Below, one piece after another: positions 9,988 through 19,100 of a stretch of DNA of 64,000 nt. The notes under the pieces are model-generated. The model searched no databases and was not told where the DNA came from. It saw only the letters and a program-made list of their open reading frames with translations. The position numbers and the translations under genes are program-made. Positions within the stretch are counted from its first letter, which is position 1, and every line of letters begins with the position of its first letter. The DNA is from Curtobacterium sp. 9128 (GTDB lineage Bacteria > Actinomycetota > Actinomycetes > Actinomycetales > Microbacteriaceae), in the NCBI RefSeq assembly GCF_900086645.1, contig NZ_LT576451.1:372001-436000 (forward strand), read 5' to 3'.

Positions 9988-10015
9988 GCATCAAGTGTCC
10001 GTCGAGAAGCGGACA
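9981..10015. promoter_or_regulatory. CGGACA/TGTCCG operator in the WYL/VOC divergent promoter
   Basis: Half-sites CGGACAC (9981-9987), GTGTCCG (9995-10001) and CGGACA (10010-10015) alternate in orientation. The first pair has a 7-nt spacer and the second pair an 8-nt spacer. The first half-site covers the GTG start of the regulator gene, so binding would block its own expression and that of the divergent gene. Confidence 0.5.
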
Positions 10016-10049
10016 TGATCTGACCGCATTGCCGAGCAGACTCACTCCC

Positions 10050-10475
10050 ATGACGATCACAACCACTCCGCACCTCAACTTCGACGGCAACGCCCGCGAG
10101 GCGCTCGACTTCTACGCGAAGGCCCTCGGCACCGAGCCGGCGACCATGACCTACGGCGCGATGGGCGCCACCGACGACCCGGCGTGGGCCGACCGGATCG
10201 TCTGGGGCCAGGTCCAGACGGCGAGCGGCATCCGCGTGATGGCGTTCGACGTGTGGCCCGGGCAGCCCTACGACCAGGGCACGAACGCCTTCTACGTGTA
10301 CCTGAGCGGCACGGACGCGGACGAGATCACCGCTGCGTGGGAGGGGCTCTCCGACGGCGCCGAGATCCGGCAGCCGTTCGGTCCCGCCGCGTGGTCGCCC
10401 CTCGCCGGGCAGCTCCGCGACAAGTTCGGCGTGATCTGGGCCCTCGACGTGGCCCCGGAGCCCACCGACCACTGA
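10050..10475 (+). CDS. PhnB-like VOC (glyoxalase-fold) protein
   Basis: 141 aa. It begins TPHLNFDGNAREALDFYAKAL, the characteristic start of PhnB/3-demethylubiquinone-methyltransferase-like VOC proteins, and carries GQVQTASGIRVMAFD, FYVYLSG and PLAGQLRDKFGVIWALDV. The enzymatic role of this subfamily is not established. A possible earlier TTG at 10029 would add 7 residues but leaves no family-like sequence. It is probably controlled by the divergent WYL regulator. Confidence 0.8.
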   Translation: MTITTTPHLNFDGNAREALDFYAKALGTEPATMTYGAMGATDDPAWADRIVWGQVQTASGIRVMAFDVWPGQPYDQGTNAFYVYLSGTDADEITAAWEGLSDGAEIRQPFGPAAWSPLAGQLRDKFGVIWALDVAPEPTDH

Positions 10476-10503
10476 GCGACGCCTGCGTCGGCATACTGGG
10501 CGG

Positions 10504-11367
10504 ATGGGGGACACGACCACCGCTGCCCAGCAGGCCAGGAAACGGAAGCTCCGCGGACGACGAGAGCTCCGGAAGAACCTGCGGCAGCAACTGGACTGGC
10601 GCGGTCGACCCGTTCCGCCGCTCGGCTGGTACATCGCCGCGCTGGCCGTCGCCTGCGGCATCGCCTACGGCGTCCTGCACGACCGCGGCGACGCTGATCC
10701 ATCCGGGATCGGCGTCGTCGTGGCCGGTGCCGCCGCCGGAGTGCTCTGGGGCGCGATGGTCATGGCCGTCGCGCCGCCGATCATCGCCGTCCCGGTCATC
10801 GTGGCGGGGATCTTCGTGTTCGGGCCGCTGTTCGGCTCTGCGTACCCGAGCGCACTCTCCGCGTGGATCACGAGCACGGTCGCCGGCTGGTTCGTCGGCA
10901 TCGCGATCCGGTACCGCACCGTCGGACGCCGTCGACCGCCGCCGGCACAGCCGCTCGTCGACCGCACCCGTCCGCGCCGGAAGGCCCCGATCGGCAAGTC
11001 GGAGCGGAGCAGCCTGGTGTCGTCGGCGATCGCGGGCGTCGGGTTCCTCGCCCTCCCGGTGCTGCTGTTCGTCGTCCCCACTCCCCGGTTCCTCACCGGG
11101 TGGCTGCTGCTCGCCGGGTTGGCGCTGGCGTGGGCGATCCCGACTGGATGGTGGAGCGCGAGGGCGCAGAGTCACCACGCTGTCGGTGGTGCACCGTTGC
11201 AGGCAGCGACCTGGGGCGTCTTGTTCAACGCATGGGGTGCGGCCGGTGCGCACGGCATGCCGTTCGCACTCACCGCGGGGCTGGGCGGCGTCGCCATCGG
11301 CTTCGTTCTGCGCCGGCTCTGGGAGGCCCGGGTCGGCCGCTACCCCCGGCAGCGACCGGCTCCGTGA
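10504..11367 (+). CDS. Hypothetical membrane protein
   Basis: 287 aa with a charged, basic N-terminus (RKRKLRGRRELRKNLRQQ) followed by about seven predicted membrane segments in two groups (about 40-135 and 180-275), separated by a basic loop (residues about 140-175). A CATACT hexamer 6 nt before the ATG suggests a leaderless start. No family was recognised. It may be co-transcribed with the VOC gene 28 bp upstream. Confidence 0.65.
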   Translation: MGDTTTAAQQARKRKLRGRRELRKNLRQQLDWRGRPVPPLGWYIAALAVACGIAYGVLHDRGDADPSGIGVVVAGAAAGVLWGAMVMAVAPPIIAVPVIVAGIFVFGPLFGSAYPSALSAWITSTVAGWFVGIAIRYRTVGRRRPPPAQPLVDRTRPRRKAPIGKSERSSLVSSAIAGVGFLALPVLLFVVPTPRFLTGWLLLAGLALAWAIPTGWWSARAQSHHAVGGAPLQAATWGVLFNAWGAAGAHGMPFALTAGLGGVAIGFVLRRLWEARVGRYPRQRPAP

Positions 11368-11377
11368 ACCGGATTCG

Positions 11378-12208
11378 TCACCTCGCGGAACGGGAATCTG
11401 TCTCCGGCGCCCAGGTCGACACCGTCACGGCGGCGGTGACCGTCGTCGGGGCGAAGACCGCGTCGGGAGCGACGTGGTGGTGGCTCGGGCCCATGTGCAC
11501 GACGTCGTGGACGTCCTCGGCGGACAGGTCCATCGTCCAGGTCAGGTCCTCGGACGAGCGCTGCACGAACGACGGCGTGAGGGAATCGTGCAACCGCCGT
11601 TCCTTCTCGGGGTCGACGCTGATCGTCGCCTCGGCGAGTTCGGCCAGGTGCCCGGTGCGTGGCGTGACGACGACGAGCACGCCGTCCTCGTGCAGGACCC
11701 GGGCGTACTCGCGCTGGTTCCGCGGGGCGAACACGTCGAGGACGACCGCGGCAGCGCCGTCGACGATCGGCAGCCGCTCCGTGACGTCACCGACCACTGC
11801 GCCCGCCGCCACGTGCATGCGAGCCGCCCGGCGGATCGCGACGGCGGACAAGTCCAACGCCACCCCGAGCCTCCCGTCCGCCGCGCGCAGCGCATGGGCC
11901 AGGTAGGTCCCCGGACCGGAACCGACGTCGAGGACGATGCCGGGTGCGGCGGCGGACGCGACCACCGCGGCGAGCGCCCGCTCGACGGGTGCGTAGTGCC
12001 CGCGACCCAGGAACCGGATGCGGGCGTCGACCATCTCCGGCGTGTCCGCGGTGAGCGCACGGCGCTTCGTCGGCAGGAGCGTCAGGTGGCCCTGCTTCGC
12101 CTCGTCGAAGCGGTGCCCGTTCGTGCAGCCGGCCTGGCCCGCCCCCGTCCGCGACAGCGGCTCGGTGCACACGGGGCAGGCGAGCACGGGGAGCAGGTCG
12201 TCACGCAC
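11378..12208 (-). CDS. RlmA-like 23S rRNA (guanine-N1)-methyltransferase / MyrA-type
   Basis: 276 aa from GTG 12208, chosen because TACGCT lies exactly 7 nt upstream and because the family begins just before the zinc finger. The N-terminus has CPVC, then C-x3-H in GCTNGHRF, the zinc-binding module of RlmA enzymes, then AKQGHLTLL. The SAM-binding motif is VLDVGSGPGTYL, followed by DLSAVAIRRAA and DVFAPRN. RlmA enzymes methylate G745 or G748 in domain II of 23S rRNA and can affect macrolide or lincosamide response. Whether this copy does so is inferred from the family. Confidence 0.8.
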   Translation of the reverse strand: MRDDLLPVLACPVCTEPLSRTGAGQAGCTNGHRFDEAKQGHLTLLPTKRRALTADTPEMVDARIRFLGRGHYAPVERALAAVVASAAAPGIVLDVGSGPGTYLAHALRAADGRLGVALDLSAVAIRRAARMHVAAGAVVGDVTERLPIVDGAAAVVLDVFAPRNQREYARVLHEDGVLVVVTPRTGHLAELAEATISVDPEKERRLHDSLTPSFVQRSSEDLTWTMDLSAEDVHDVVHMGPSHHHVAPDAVFAPTTVTAAVTVSTWAPETDSRSAR

Positions 12209-12243
12209 GCCGTCCAGCGTACGGGCGTCGGTAGCCTGGCCGG

Positions 12244-12999
12244 ATGTCGCTGCAGCAGCTCTTCGGTCTCGACGGACGCACCGCACTCGTCACCGGCGGC
12301 AGCTCGGGCATCGGGCGGGCGATCGCCGGGGCGCTGGCCGACGCCGGAGCCCACGTCCTCGTCGCTGCCCGGACGGCGGCGACCATCGATGAGGCCGTCG
12401 CGGAGGTCCGCGCGGCAGGAGGCGCCGCGGACGGCGTCGTCGCGGACCTGTCGACCCGCGGCGGAGCACACGCGCTCGCTGACGCCGTCGGGGACGTCGA
12501 CGTCCTCGTCAACTCCGCGGGGATCAACCTGCGGCCACCGATGCCCGACCTCGACGAGGACACGTGGGACACCACGATGGCCGTGAACCTCGATGCCCCG
12601 TTCGTCCTCGGACAGCGCCTCGCGCCCGGCATGGCGGCGCGCGGCTACGGCCGGATCATCGGCATCAGCTCGCAGCAGGCCCACCGCCCCTTCGCCGCCA
12701 GCGGCGCGTACGGGGTCTCCAAGGCCGGACTGGAGGCACTGGCCAGGTCCCAGGCAGAAGCCTGGTCCGGGCAGGGGGTCACCTCGAACGTCCTCGTGCC
12801 CGGGTTCGTGCAGACGCCGCTGAACCGACGGCTCAGCTCGGACCCGGCGACCGTCGAGCGCCTGGCAGCGCGCACGCTCGTCGGACGGAACGGCCTGGCC
12901 TCGGACTTCGCGGCGGCGGCGGTCTTCCTCGCCGGACCCGGGTCTGCCTACGTCACGGGGCAGTCGATCGCTGTCGACGGCGGCTTCTCCGTCCACTAG
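12244..12999 (+). CDS. SDR-family oxidoreductase
   Basis: 251 aa classical short-chain dehydrogenase: cofactor loop TGGSSGIGRA (residues about 18-27), NSAG at about 90, catalytic serine region GISSQQ and YGVSK catalytic Tyr/Lys, and a C-terminal TGQSIAVDGGFS. The substrate is not deducible; the overall form resembles gluconate 5-dehydrogenase or 3-oxoacyl-ACP-reductase-like enzymes. TAGCCT 6 nt before the ATG suggests a leaderless start. The last 31 bp of the gene are repeated at 13577-13607. Confidence 0.85.
   Translation: MSLQQLFGLDGRTALVTGGSSGIGRAIAGALADAGAHVLVAARTAATIDEAVAEVRAAGGAADGVVADLSTRGGAHALADAVGDVDVLVNSAGINLRPPMPDLDEDTWDTTMAVNLDAPFVLGQRLAPGMAARGYGRIIGISSQQAHRPFAASGAYGVSKAGLEALARSQAEAWSGQGVTSNVLVPGFVQTPLNRRLSSDPATVERLAARTLVGRNGLASDFAAAAVFLAGPGSAYVTGQSIAVDGGFSVH
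12969..12999 (+). repeat. 31-bp direct repeat, copy 1 (3' end of the SDR gene)
   Basis: Begins CGCTGTCGACGGCGG and ends CCACTAG, with the TAG being the SDR stop. Identical to copy 2 at 13577-13607. The two copies bracket 577 bp holding one complete gene. Confidence 0.9.
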
Positions 13000-13051
13000 A
13001 ACGTGTCTCGTCGTGGGTCGCGAGCGCGCGGGCGATGAGTAGGTTTGTTCC

Positions 13052-13543
13052 GTGGATTGGCGTGAAGACCGCATCGGAGCGGCACATCGCGGCGAGAACC
13101 CGACCGTGCTGGCCGAGCTTGCCGGCGGCTTCGCGGTCATCGGGGACGCGCAGTTCCTTCCCGGCTACTGCGTGCTGCTCGGGAAGGATCCATCGGTCAC
13201 CGCCCTCGCCGACATGCCCCGAGGTGACCGAGTGCAGTTCCTGGCGGATGCCGATCTGCTCGCCACCGCTGTCGAGCGCGCATGCCGGGCGATCGACCCG
13301 GCGTTCCGACGGGTGAATCTCGACGTGCTCGGCAACGCGGACGCGTTCGTCCACGCCCACATCTGGCCACGGTACGAATGGGAGCCTCAGTCGTTGGTGA
13401 CCCGTCCGGTCTGGCTCTACGAGCCCGATCGGTGGCTCGACCCTCGGACCGCGCTCGGCACCGAACACGCCGGACTGCGCGCGCGCATCACGACTGAGCT
13501 CGATGTCCTCGCGAACGCTGACACGGTGCGCATCAGCGGATGA
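13052..13543 (+). CDS. HIT-like hydrolase (diadenosine tetraphosphate hydrolase-like)
   Basis: 163 aa from GTG 13052; TAGGTT lies 6 nt upstream, so it probably has its own leaderless promoter. The core NLDVLGNADAFVHAHIWPRY resembles the HIT active-site strand, but the usual third histidine of HxHxH is absent (HAHIWPR), as in a group of actinobacterial HIT-like proteins. Upstream GDAQFLPGYCVLLGKDPSV is also HIT-like. HIT proteins cleave or transfer nucleotidyl groups; the substrate is unknown. It lies alone between the two 31-bp repeats, so it looks acquired. Confidence 0.7.
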   Translation: MDWREDRIGAAHRGENPTVLAELAGGFAVIGDAQFLPGYCVLLGKDPSVTALADMPRGDRVQFLADADLLATAVERACRAIDPAFRRVNLDVLGNADAFVHAHIWPRYEWEPQSLVTRPVWLYEPDRWLDPRTALGTEHAGLRARITTELDVLANADTVRISG

Positions 13544-13576
13544 CGACGGTCAGGTGGCGCCTCGACGCGACCACGG

Positions 13577-13607
13577 CGCTGTCGACGGCGGCTTCTCCGT
13601 CCACTAG
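13577..13607 (+). repeat. 31-bp direct repeat, copy 2 (non-coding copy of SDR 3' end)
   Basis: Exact copy of 12969-12999. It ends in TAG followed by TTT, so the repeat end plus the next bases form the TAGTTT hexamer 6 nt before the ATG at 13617. This copy keeps what looks like the ancestral SDR/13617 junction. Confidence 0.9.
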
Positions 13608-13616
13608 TTTCGGCTC

Positions 13617-14222
13617 ATGGCCGTCATCCACAACGCCGAACTCCGTCCGTCGAAGACCGAGGCGATCGGTGGATGGCTGCCCGATCAGCCGTGGAGCGGG
13701 GTCGAACCCGGCGCCGAGGTCGTCGTCGACGGGCGCTTCCGGTTCGACGACCCGGACGGCGAGGTCGGCGTGGAGACGTACCTCGTGCACGTCGGGGAGG
13801 GCCCGGTCCTGCACGTGCCGCTCACCTACCGCGGCGCCCCGCTCGCCGGCGCGTCTGACTTCCTGATCACCGAGATGGACCACTCCGTGCTCGGTCGACG
13901 CTGGGTGTACGACGCCGCGGGCGACCCCGTGTACGCCGACGTCCTCCGTCGTGCGATCGCCACCGGCGGGCACGAGGCCCGCCTGGAGGCAGCCGTCGCG
14001 TCCGACGCCCCGCCGCCGTCGCTCGGGTCGGCGGTCGGCAGTGGCTCCGCATCGTCGTCGCCGACGGTGCACGTGGTCTCGCCGACGACCGACGGCGCGC
14101 TGACCACGATCGGGGACCTCGTCATCGTGCGGGTCGTCGGGACGCCCCTGCCCGACGGTGAGACGCTCACGGCGACCTGGGCCGGCTCGGAGCCCACCGT
14201 CGTGGCGACCCTGCGCGCCTGA
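13617..14222 (+). CDS. Maltokinase N-terminal-cap-like domain protein (CG0192 type)
   Basis: 201 aa. SKTEAIGGWLPDQPW, FRFDDPDGEVGVETYLV, VPLTYRGAPLAGASDFLIT and HSVLGRRWVYDAAGDPVY match the cap-domain proteins found alone in many actinobacteria, related to the N-terminus of maltokinase. The C-terminal 70 residues are Ser/Ala-rich and then a small beta-rich piece. Function unknown. The start is supported by TAGTTT 6 nt upstream. Confidence 0.75.
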   Translation: MAVIHNAELRPSKTEAIGGWLPDQPWSGVEPGAEVVVDGRFRFDDPDGEVGVETYLVHVGEGPVLHVPLTYRGAPLAGASDFLITEMDHSVLGRRWVYDAAGDPVYADVLRRAIATGGHEARLEAAVASDAPPPSLGSAVGSGSASSSPTVHVVSPTTDGALTTIGDLVIVRVVGTPLPDGETLTATWAGSEPTVVATLRA

Positions 14223-14275
14223 GAGGTACGGCCAGGACCTCGTTGTCCGCGCCGGGTCCTGGCAGGATCGAGGAC

Positions 14276-15214
14276 GTGAAGACACTGGAGTTGCCACAGA
14301 CGGACCTCACCGCATCCGACGTCATCGTCGGCCTGATGCGGATCAACGACATGAGCGACGAGGACATCCGCTCGCTCTACACGGCCTCGCGCGACGCGGG
14401 CGTGACGATGTTCGACCACGCCGCGGTCTACGGCGGGTGGCACGGCTGCGAGGAGCGCTTCGGCGCAGCGGTCACGCTGTCACCGTCCGAACGTGCCGCC
14501 ATCCAGCTGCAGACGAAGGTCGGCATCCGGCCGACGGACCACGGCGCGTACTTCGACTTCTCGTACGACCACATCATGGAGTCCGTGGAGGAGTCGCTCG
14601 CGGCGCTCCGCACCGACTACATCGACGTCCTGCTGCTGCACCGCCCCGACGCCCTCGTCGAGCCGGAAGAGGTCGCGAAAGCGTTCGACGAGTTGCACGC
14701 CGCCGGCAAGGTCCACCACTTCGGCGTCTCGAACCACACCCCCGGGCAGGTCGAGCTCCTGAAGAAGTTCGTCACGCGGCCGCTCGCCTTCAACCAGGTG
14801 CAGCTGAGCATCACGCACGCGAACGTCATCACGCAGGGCCTCGCGGCGAACATGGGCGGCCTGGACCAGTCGATCGACCGCGACAACGACATCCTCAACT
14901 ACTCTCGCCTGCACGACATCACGCCGCAGGCATGGTCGCCGTTCCAGAAGGGCTTCTTCGACGGGGTCTTCCTCGGCGACCGCGAGCAGTACGCGGAGCT
15001 CAACGACGTGCTCGAGGAGCTCGCATCGGCGCACGGGGTCACCCCGACGGGCATCGCCGTCGCGTGGATCACCCGGCACCCCGCGCACTTCCAGGTCGTC
15101 CTCGGCACGACGAACCCGCAGCGCGTGCGGGACTCGGCCGCCGGCTCGGACGTCGAGCTCTCGCGCGAGGAGTGGTACCGCGTGCTGACCGCCGCCGGGC
15201 ACACCGTTCCCTGA
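14276..15214 (+). CDS. Aldo/keto reductase (YdhF-like)
   Basis: 312 aa. Conserved elements are GVTMFDHAAVYGGWHGCEERFGAA (AKR Asp and Tyr), QTKVGIRP (Lys), the VLLLHRPDALVEPEEVAKAFDELH segment, HFGVSNHTP and GTTNPQRV (cofactor). An earlier ATG would give 11 further residues, but GTG 14276 fits family length and follows CAGGAT by 7 nt. NAD(P)H-linked carbonyl reductase; the substrate is not predictable. The stop codon lies inside a 16-bp tandem duplication. Confidence 0.85.
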   Translation: MKTLELPQTDLTASDVIVGLMRINDMSDEDIRSLYTASRDAGVTMFDHAAVYGGWHGCEERFGAAVTLSPSERAAIQLQTKVGIRPTDHGAYFDFSYDHIMESVEESLAALRTDYIDVLLLHRPDALVEPEEVAKAFDELHAAGKVHHFGVSNHTPGQVELLKKFVTRPLAFNQVQLSITHANVITQGLAANMGGLDQSIDRDNDILNYSRLHDITPQAWSPFQKGFFDGVFLGDREQYAELNDVLEELASAHGVTPTGIAVAWITRHPAHFQVVLGTTNPQRVRDSAAGSDVELSREEWYRVLTAAGHTVP

Positions 15215-15286
15215 ACCACCTGTTCCCTGAACCACCTGCGAACGGGCAGGGTGGGATCGTGCTCGACGATCTCACCCTGCCCGTTC
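15206..15286 (+). terminator. Tandem 16-bp duplication followed by a 21-bp-stem hairpin
   Basis: GTTCCCTGAACCACCT occurs twice in tandem (15206-15221, 15222-15237); the first copy contains the aldo/keto reductase stop. Immediately after, 15240-15260 pairs with 15266-15286 (loop 15261-15265) with only one G-U position in the RNA. No clear T tract follows. It probably ends the reductase transcript. A possible GTG start for the acetyltransferase (15259) lies inside the stem. Confidence 0.6.
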
Positions 15287-15312
15287 CGCTGTCCGCTCAC
15301 GCCGGCTCGTTC

Positions 15313-15777
15313 ATGCTGCGGTCCGCGGTGTCCGACGACCTCGATGCGCTGATGGCGCTGCTGTCCGACGACCCGATCAGCGCCGCGCGCGGGGACGTCG
15401 CCGCTGCGGGTGACCGGGAGGCCTACGCTGCCGCGCTCCTCGCGATCGTCGAGGACCCCGCGAACGCGCTGCTCGTCGTGGTCGACCTGACGGGCTCGGT
15501 CGTGGGGACGATGCAGCTCACCCGGATCCCCGGCATGGCCCGTCGCGGCTCGACCCGGCTGCTCGTCGAGGCCGTGCGCGTCTCGTCCGCCCTCCGGTCG
15601 AGCGGCATCGGGAGCGCCATGATGCGATGGGTGACCGACGTCGCCGCACCCGCGCTCGGCGCGTCCCTCGTGCAGCTGACGTCCGACGCCGCACGCACGG
15701 ACGCCCACCGGTTCTACGAGCGCCTCGATTTCACGGGCTCCCACGTCGGTTTCAAGTACCGCGTCGAGCCGTCCTGA
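15313..15777 (+). CDS. GNAT-family N-acetyltransferase
   Basis: 154 aa from ATG 15313, where the GNAT fold begins (MLRSAVSDDLDALMALL). Later signatures are VVVDLTGSVVGTMQLT, the acetyl-CoA loop around RVSSALRSSGIGSAMMRW, and the C-terminal ARTDAHRFYERLDF. An in-frame GTG at 15259 would add 18 residues, but it lies within the hairpin stem at 15240-15286, so the later start is preferred. The acceptor substrate is unknown. Confidence 0.8.
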   Translation: MLRSAVSDDLDALMALLSDDPISAARGDVAAAGDREAYAAALLAIVEDPANALLVVVDLTGSVVGTMQLTRIPGMARRGSTRLLVEAVRVSSALRSSGIGSAMMRWVTDVAAPALGASLVQLTSDAARTDAHRFYERLDFTGSHVGFKYRVEPS

Positions 15778-15824
15778 GCAGCATGAGCGGCGCCCCACGC
15801 TCCGACCGGGGTTGCACCCCCTGG

Positions 15825-15862
15825 CGAACATCGCACCCCGTCACGACGGGGTGCGATGTTCG
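15825..15862. terminator. Bidirectional terminator-like hairpin
   Basis: Perfect 17-bp arms (15825-15841 and 15846-15862) with a 4-nt loop, placed between the converging acetyltransferase and the 68-codon minus-strand gene. No long T tract on either side, which is common in very GC-rich genomes. Confidence 0.7.
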
Positions 15863-15891
15863 TGTGCGGGTGCGATCACCGCAGAGTTCTG

Positions 15892-16098
15892 CTACTCCGG
15901 GTCGGACGGGGACGGGGTGGGGATCGGGGCGAGGAACAGGGACGGCGCAGCCGGGTCGGCAGCGGCACCGCTGACGACCTCGACCGCGATGTCCAGCCCG
16001 TGTGCGGGGTCCTCGTCGAGCTCGAGGCCGTTCTCGGACACCTGGTCTTCGGGGATGGCGCGGCCCTGCGAGGGATCGAACGCGCTGCTCATCGACAT
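15892..16098 (-). CDS. Small hypothetical protein
   Basis: 68 aa, acidic in the middle (LELDEDPAHGLDIAVEV) and Pro-rich at the C-terminus. Begins MSMSSAFDPSQGRAIPEDQ. No domain recognised and no membrane segment. Support is limited to an intact frame that fills the gap between GH92 and the terminator in a codon pattern like its neighbours. Confidence 0.45.
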   Translation of the reverse strand: MSMSSAFDPSQGRAIPEDQVSENGLELDEDPAHGLDIAVEVVSGAAADPAAPSLFLAPIPTPSPSDPE

Positions 16099-16132
16099 GG
16101 GACGAGCATGCCCGTCCCGTATGAGCAGCGCC

Positions 16133-19100
16133 TCAGAGCCGCCCGTCGGCAGCGATGAGTTCCAGCTGGGTCAGCTCCACGTCCGTTCCAGCGGTGAACG
16201 CGAACGACGCCCCGCCGCCGGTGATCGGGAACACGCGGGTCTGGCCTGCCCACTCGAACACGGCGTCGGTGACGTCGACCGAGGACGACCCGAGCGCGAC
16301 GTGCCACGAATAGGTCCCCGGCGCCGCGGCGGTCACCGTGTAGAGCGACGCCGACTCGATCGACACGTCGAACGACACGGTCGTCCCCGCGGCGAGCGCC
16401 GTCACCGTCCGTCCGGTGTCGTCCGTCAGCGCGGACGACCGCACGGGGAGGACGTCCGTCGGGGTGTCGCGGTACCCGTGCACGTCGGACGCCGAGACGG
16501 GTCGCGTGTCCGACGCCCAGCCCGTCGGCGTCTCGGACAGCTCGACGACGATCGACGATGCGCCGACCACGACCGCGTGCGAGATGCTGACGGACGTCCA
16601 GGGCGAGCCGTCGACGGTGACCGAGGCGACGAACCGACCAGCGCGAGTGGTCTCGATGACGGTGGACGAGCCTCCTGGGGGTCGCAGCACCGACCGGCGG
16701 ACCGCCGGCGGCACGATCACGTAGGAACCGCTGGCCGGTGCCAACGGGTACAGGCCGATGGTGGCGAAGACGTACCACGCGCTCATCTCGCCGTTGTCCT
16801 CGTCGCCCGGGTAGCCCTGGCCGAGGTCGGACCCGACGAAGAGCCGGTCCAGCGCCGACCGGACGACGCGGTGCGCGTCGTCGTGGCGCCCGGTGAACAT
16901 CGGGAAGAACGGGATGTGGTGCGCCGGCTGGTTCGACAGCCCGAGCATGCCGATCCGGACGTCGCGGGCCTCGGTCATCTCGTGGATCGGGACGCCGTAG
17001 TGCCCGGCACGGTCGGTCGCGCCGGTCTCCTGCGTCGCGAAGAACCGGTCGATCGCGGCGTCGAAGCCCTCCGGCCCCCCGTGCAGGTCGACGATCCCGG
17101 AGCCGTCGTGCGGGGCGGTGAACATCGTGCCCCACGCGTTCGTCTCGGTGTAGTCGCCGCCCCACTGGTCCGGGTCGTAGCCCTCGCCCTCGCGCCACTG
17201 CCCGTCGGGGGTCCGTCCGATGAAGAACCCGCGGCGACGGTCGAACAGGTTCCGGTACTGCAGGGACCGACGGGCGAACCACTCCGCCTCTGCCGTGTAC
17301 CGCTCGCGTTCCACGGCGTCGGTGGTCCGGTCCGCCAGGGCGGTCGCCATCACCGAGACGCTCCAGTCGTTGATCGCGGCGTCGAGGGTCCAGGACATCC
17401 CCTCGGACGTGTCGGTGTCGACGTGGCCGCGGAACGCACCCGGGAGGCTCCCCTTCCGCCCGACACGCTCGTCACGCGGCGGGACGGTCGCGTTCTTCAC
17501 GGCGCTCCGGTACGCCTGCTCCAGGTCGAACCCGTCGACACCCTTCGACAGCAGGTCCCCGAAGACGGTGTCGCTCGTCGTGCCGGTCATGCAGTCCTCT
17601 GCGCCGGGGGCGCTCCACCGCGGGGTCCAGCCGCCGTCGTGGAAGTGCTGGACGAAGCCCTGCGCGAGCTCGCCAGCGGTGTCCGGGGTGAGGAGCCCGA
17701 GGAGCGGCCACGCGGTGCGGTAGGTGTCCCAGAAGCCGTTCGTGGTGGTCATCGCACCATCGACGATCTCCGGCCCCGGCTCGTCGCGGATCGGTTCGGC
17801 GAGGACGTCGCCGTACGGGGAGCGGTAGTGCGGCGCACCCGTCAGGGCCGTCTCCCCGGCGCGGTTCGGGTAGAGGAACAACCGGTAGAGGCCCGAGTAG
17901 ATCGAGGTCAGCTGGTCCTCCGTGGCACCGTCGACGTCGAGCGTCGCGAGCTTCTCGGTCCACTCGCGCTCGGCCCGCTCGCGCATCGCGTCGAAGGGAC
18001 CGGCGGCGTCGAGGTTCGCGCGGGCGTCCTCGTACGAGACCGTCGAGATGCCGAGGAGCACGTCGGTGTCCCCCTCGACGCCGATCCAGCCGCGGAGCTG
18101 CTGGTCCGTGGTGGTCGTGTGGTCCGCCGTCGCGCCGGGCACCCGGACGTGCACGAAGTGCGGGGGCGTGCCGGGTCGGTCGTCGAGGTGCGCCTCCACG
18201 ATCGCGGTGCCGTCCTCGATGCGCACGGTGGACTCGAGCACCCGGCCGTGGTGGTCGAGCACGATGCTCCTCGTGCCGGTGAAGCGGAAGCCCAGGGCGA
18301 ACTCGCCGGGGGTCATCTCCGCGGTGACGCCGTGCTCGAGCGCGACGCCGTAGCGGTGCGGGCCGTCGAGCTCGTCGTCGTGGTCGAACGCCAGGGCCCG
18401 TGCGACACGGTCGACGTCCGGCGACCCGAGCGGGGACGGCATCACCTGGAAGACCCCGCGGTCCCCCATCCACGGCGACGGGATGTGGCTCGTGGCGAAC
18501 GCCTGGATCGCGGGGCGGTTGTCGCTCGCCCGGTTGTGCTCCTGGTACGCGTACGGCCAGCGGTTGCTCGCCGCGTCGGTCATCGGCAGGCCGAACACCC
18601 CGCCGTGCGGGAGCCCGACGAGCGGGGCGTTGTTGCCGCGGGAGAACCGGGAGGACGCCTGCGTGCCGCGGGTCGTGCGGACGTGGTCGAGGGGACGGGT
18701 CGCCGCGGGACGACGGGGCTGCTCGATCCGGACGTCGTCGAGCCAGCCACGGAGCCCGGTGACCGGCGCGCCGGAGCCGAGCCGAGCCTCCAGGCGGTCG
18801 ACGACCCGACCCGCGAACGGCGTGAGGTCCACCGCGCGACGGTTCCACTGGTCGACCCAGGCCTTGCGGGCGGTGTCCTGCGCCTCCGCGGTCAGCGCGT
18901 CGCCGTACTGGTCCGCTGCCTGCTCGCTGAGCCGGGTGCCGTCGTCGAAGACGATGTCGAGCGTGAACGCCGTGGCGTCCCAGAAGTGGTCGAGGTCCTG
19001 CTCCTCGGGCTCGGACCCGCCGTCCGGGAGGGTCCGCTCGGGGAACCACACCCACGAGAGCTCGTCGCCGGACTCGATCGTCCGCCCGGCGAACCCGGGC

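Noticed and set aside
12969..13607. Insertion sequence between the 31-bp repeats
   Set aside because: No transposase and no terminal inverted repeats; the repeat is too long for a usual target duplication and matches a gene end.
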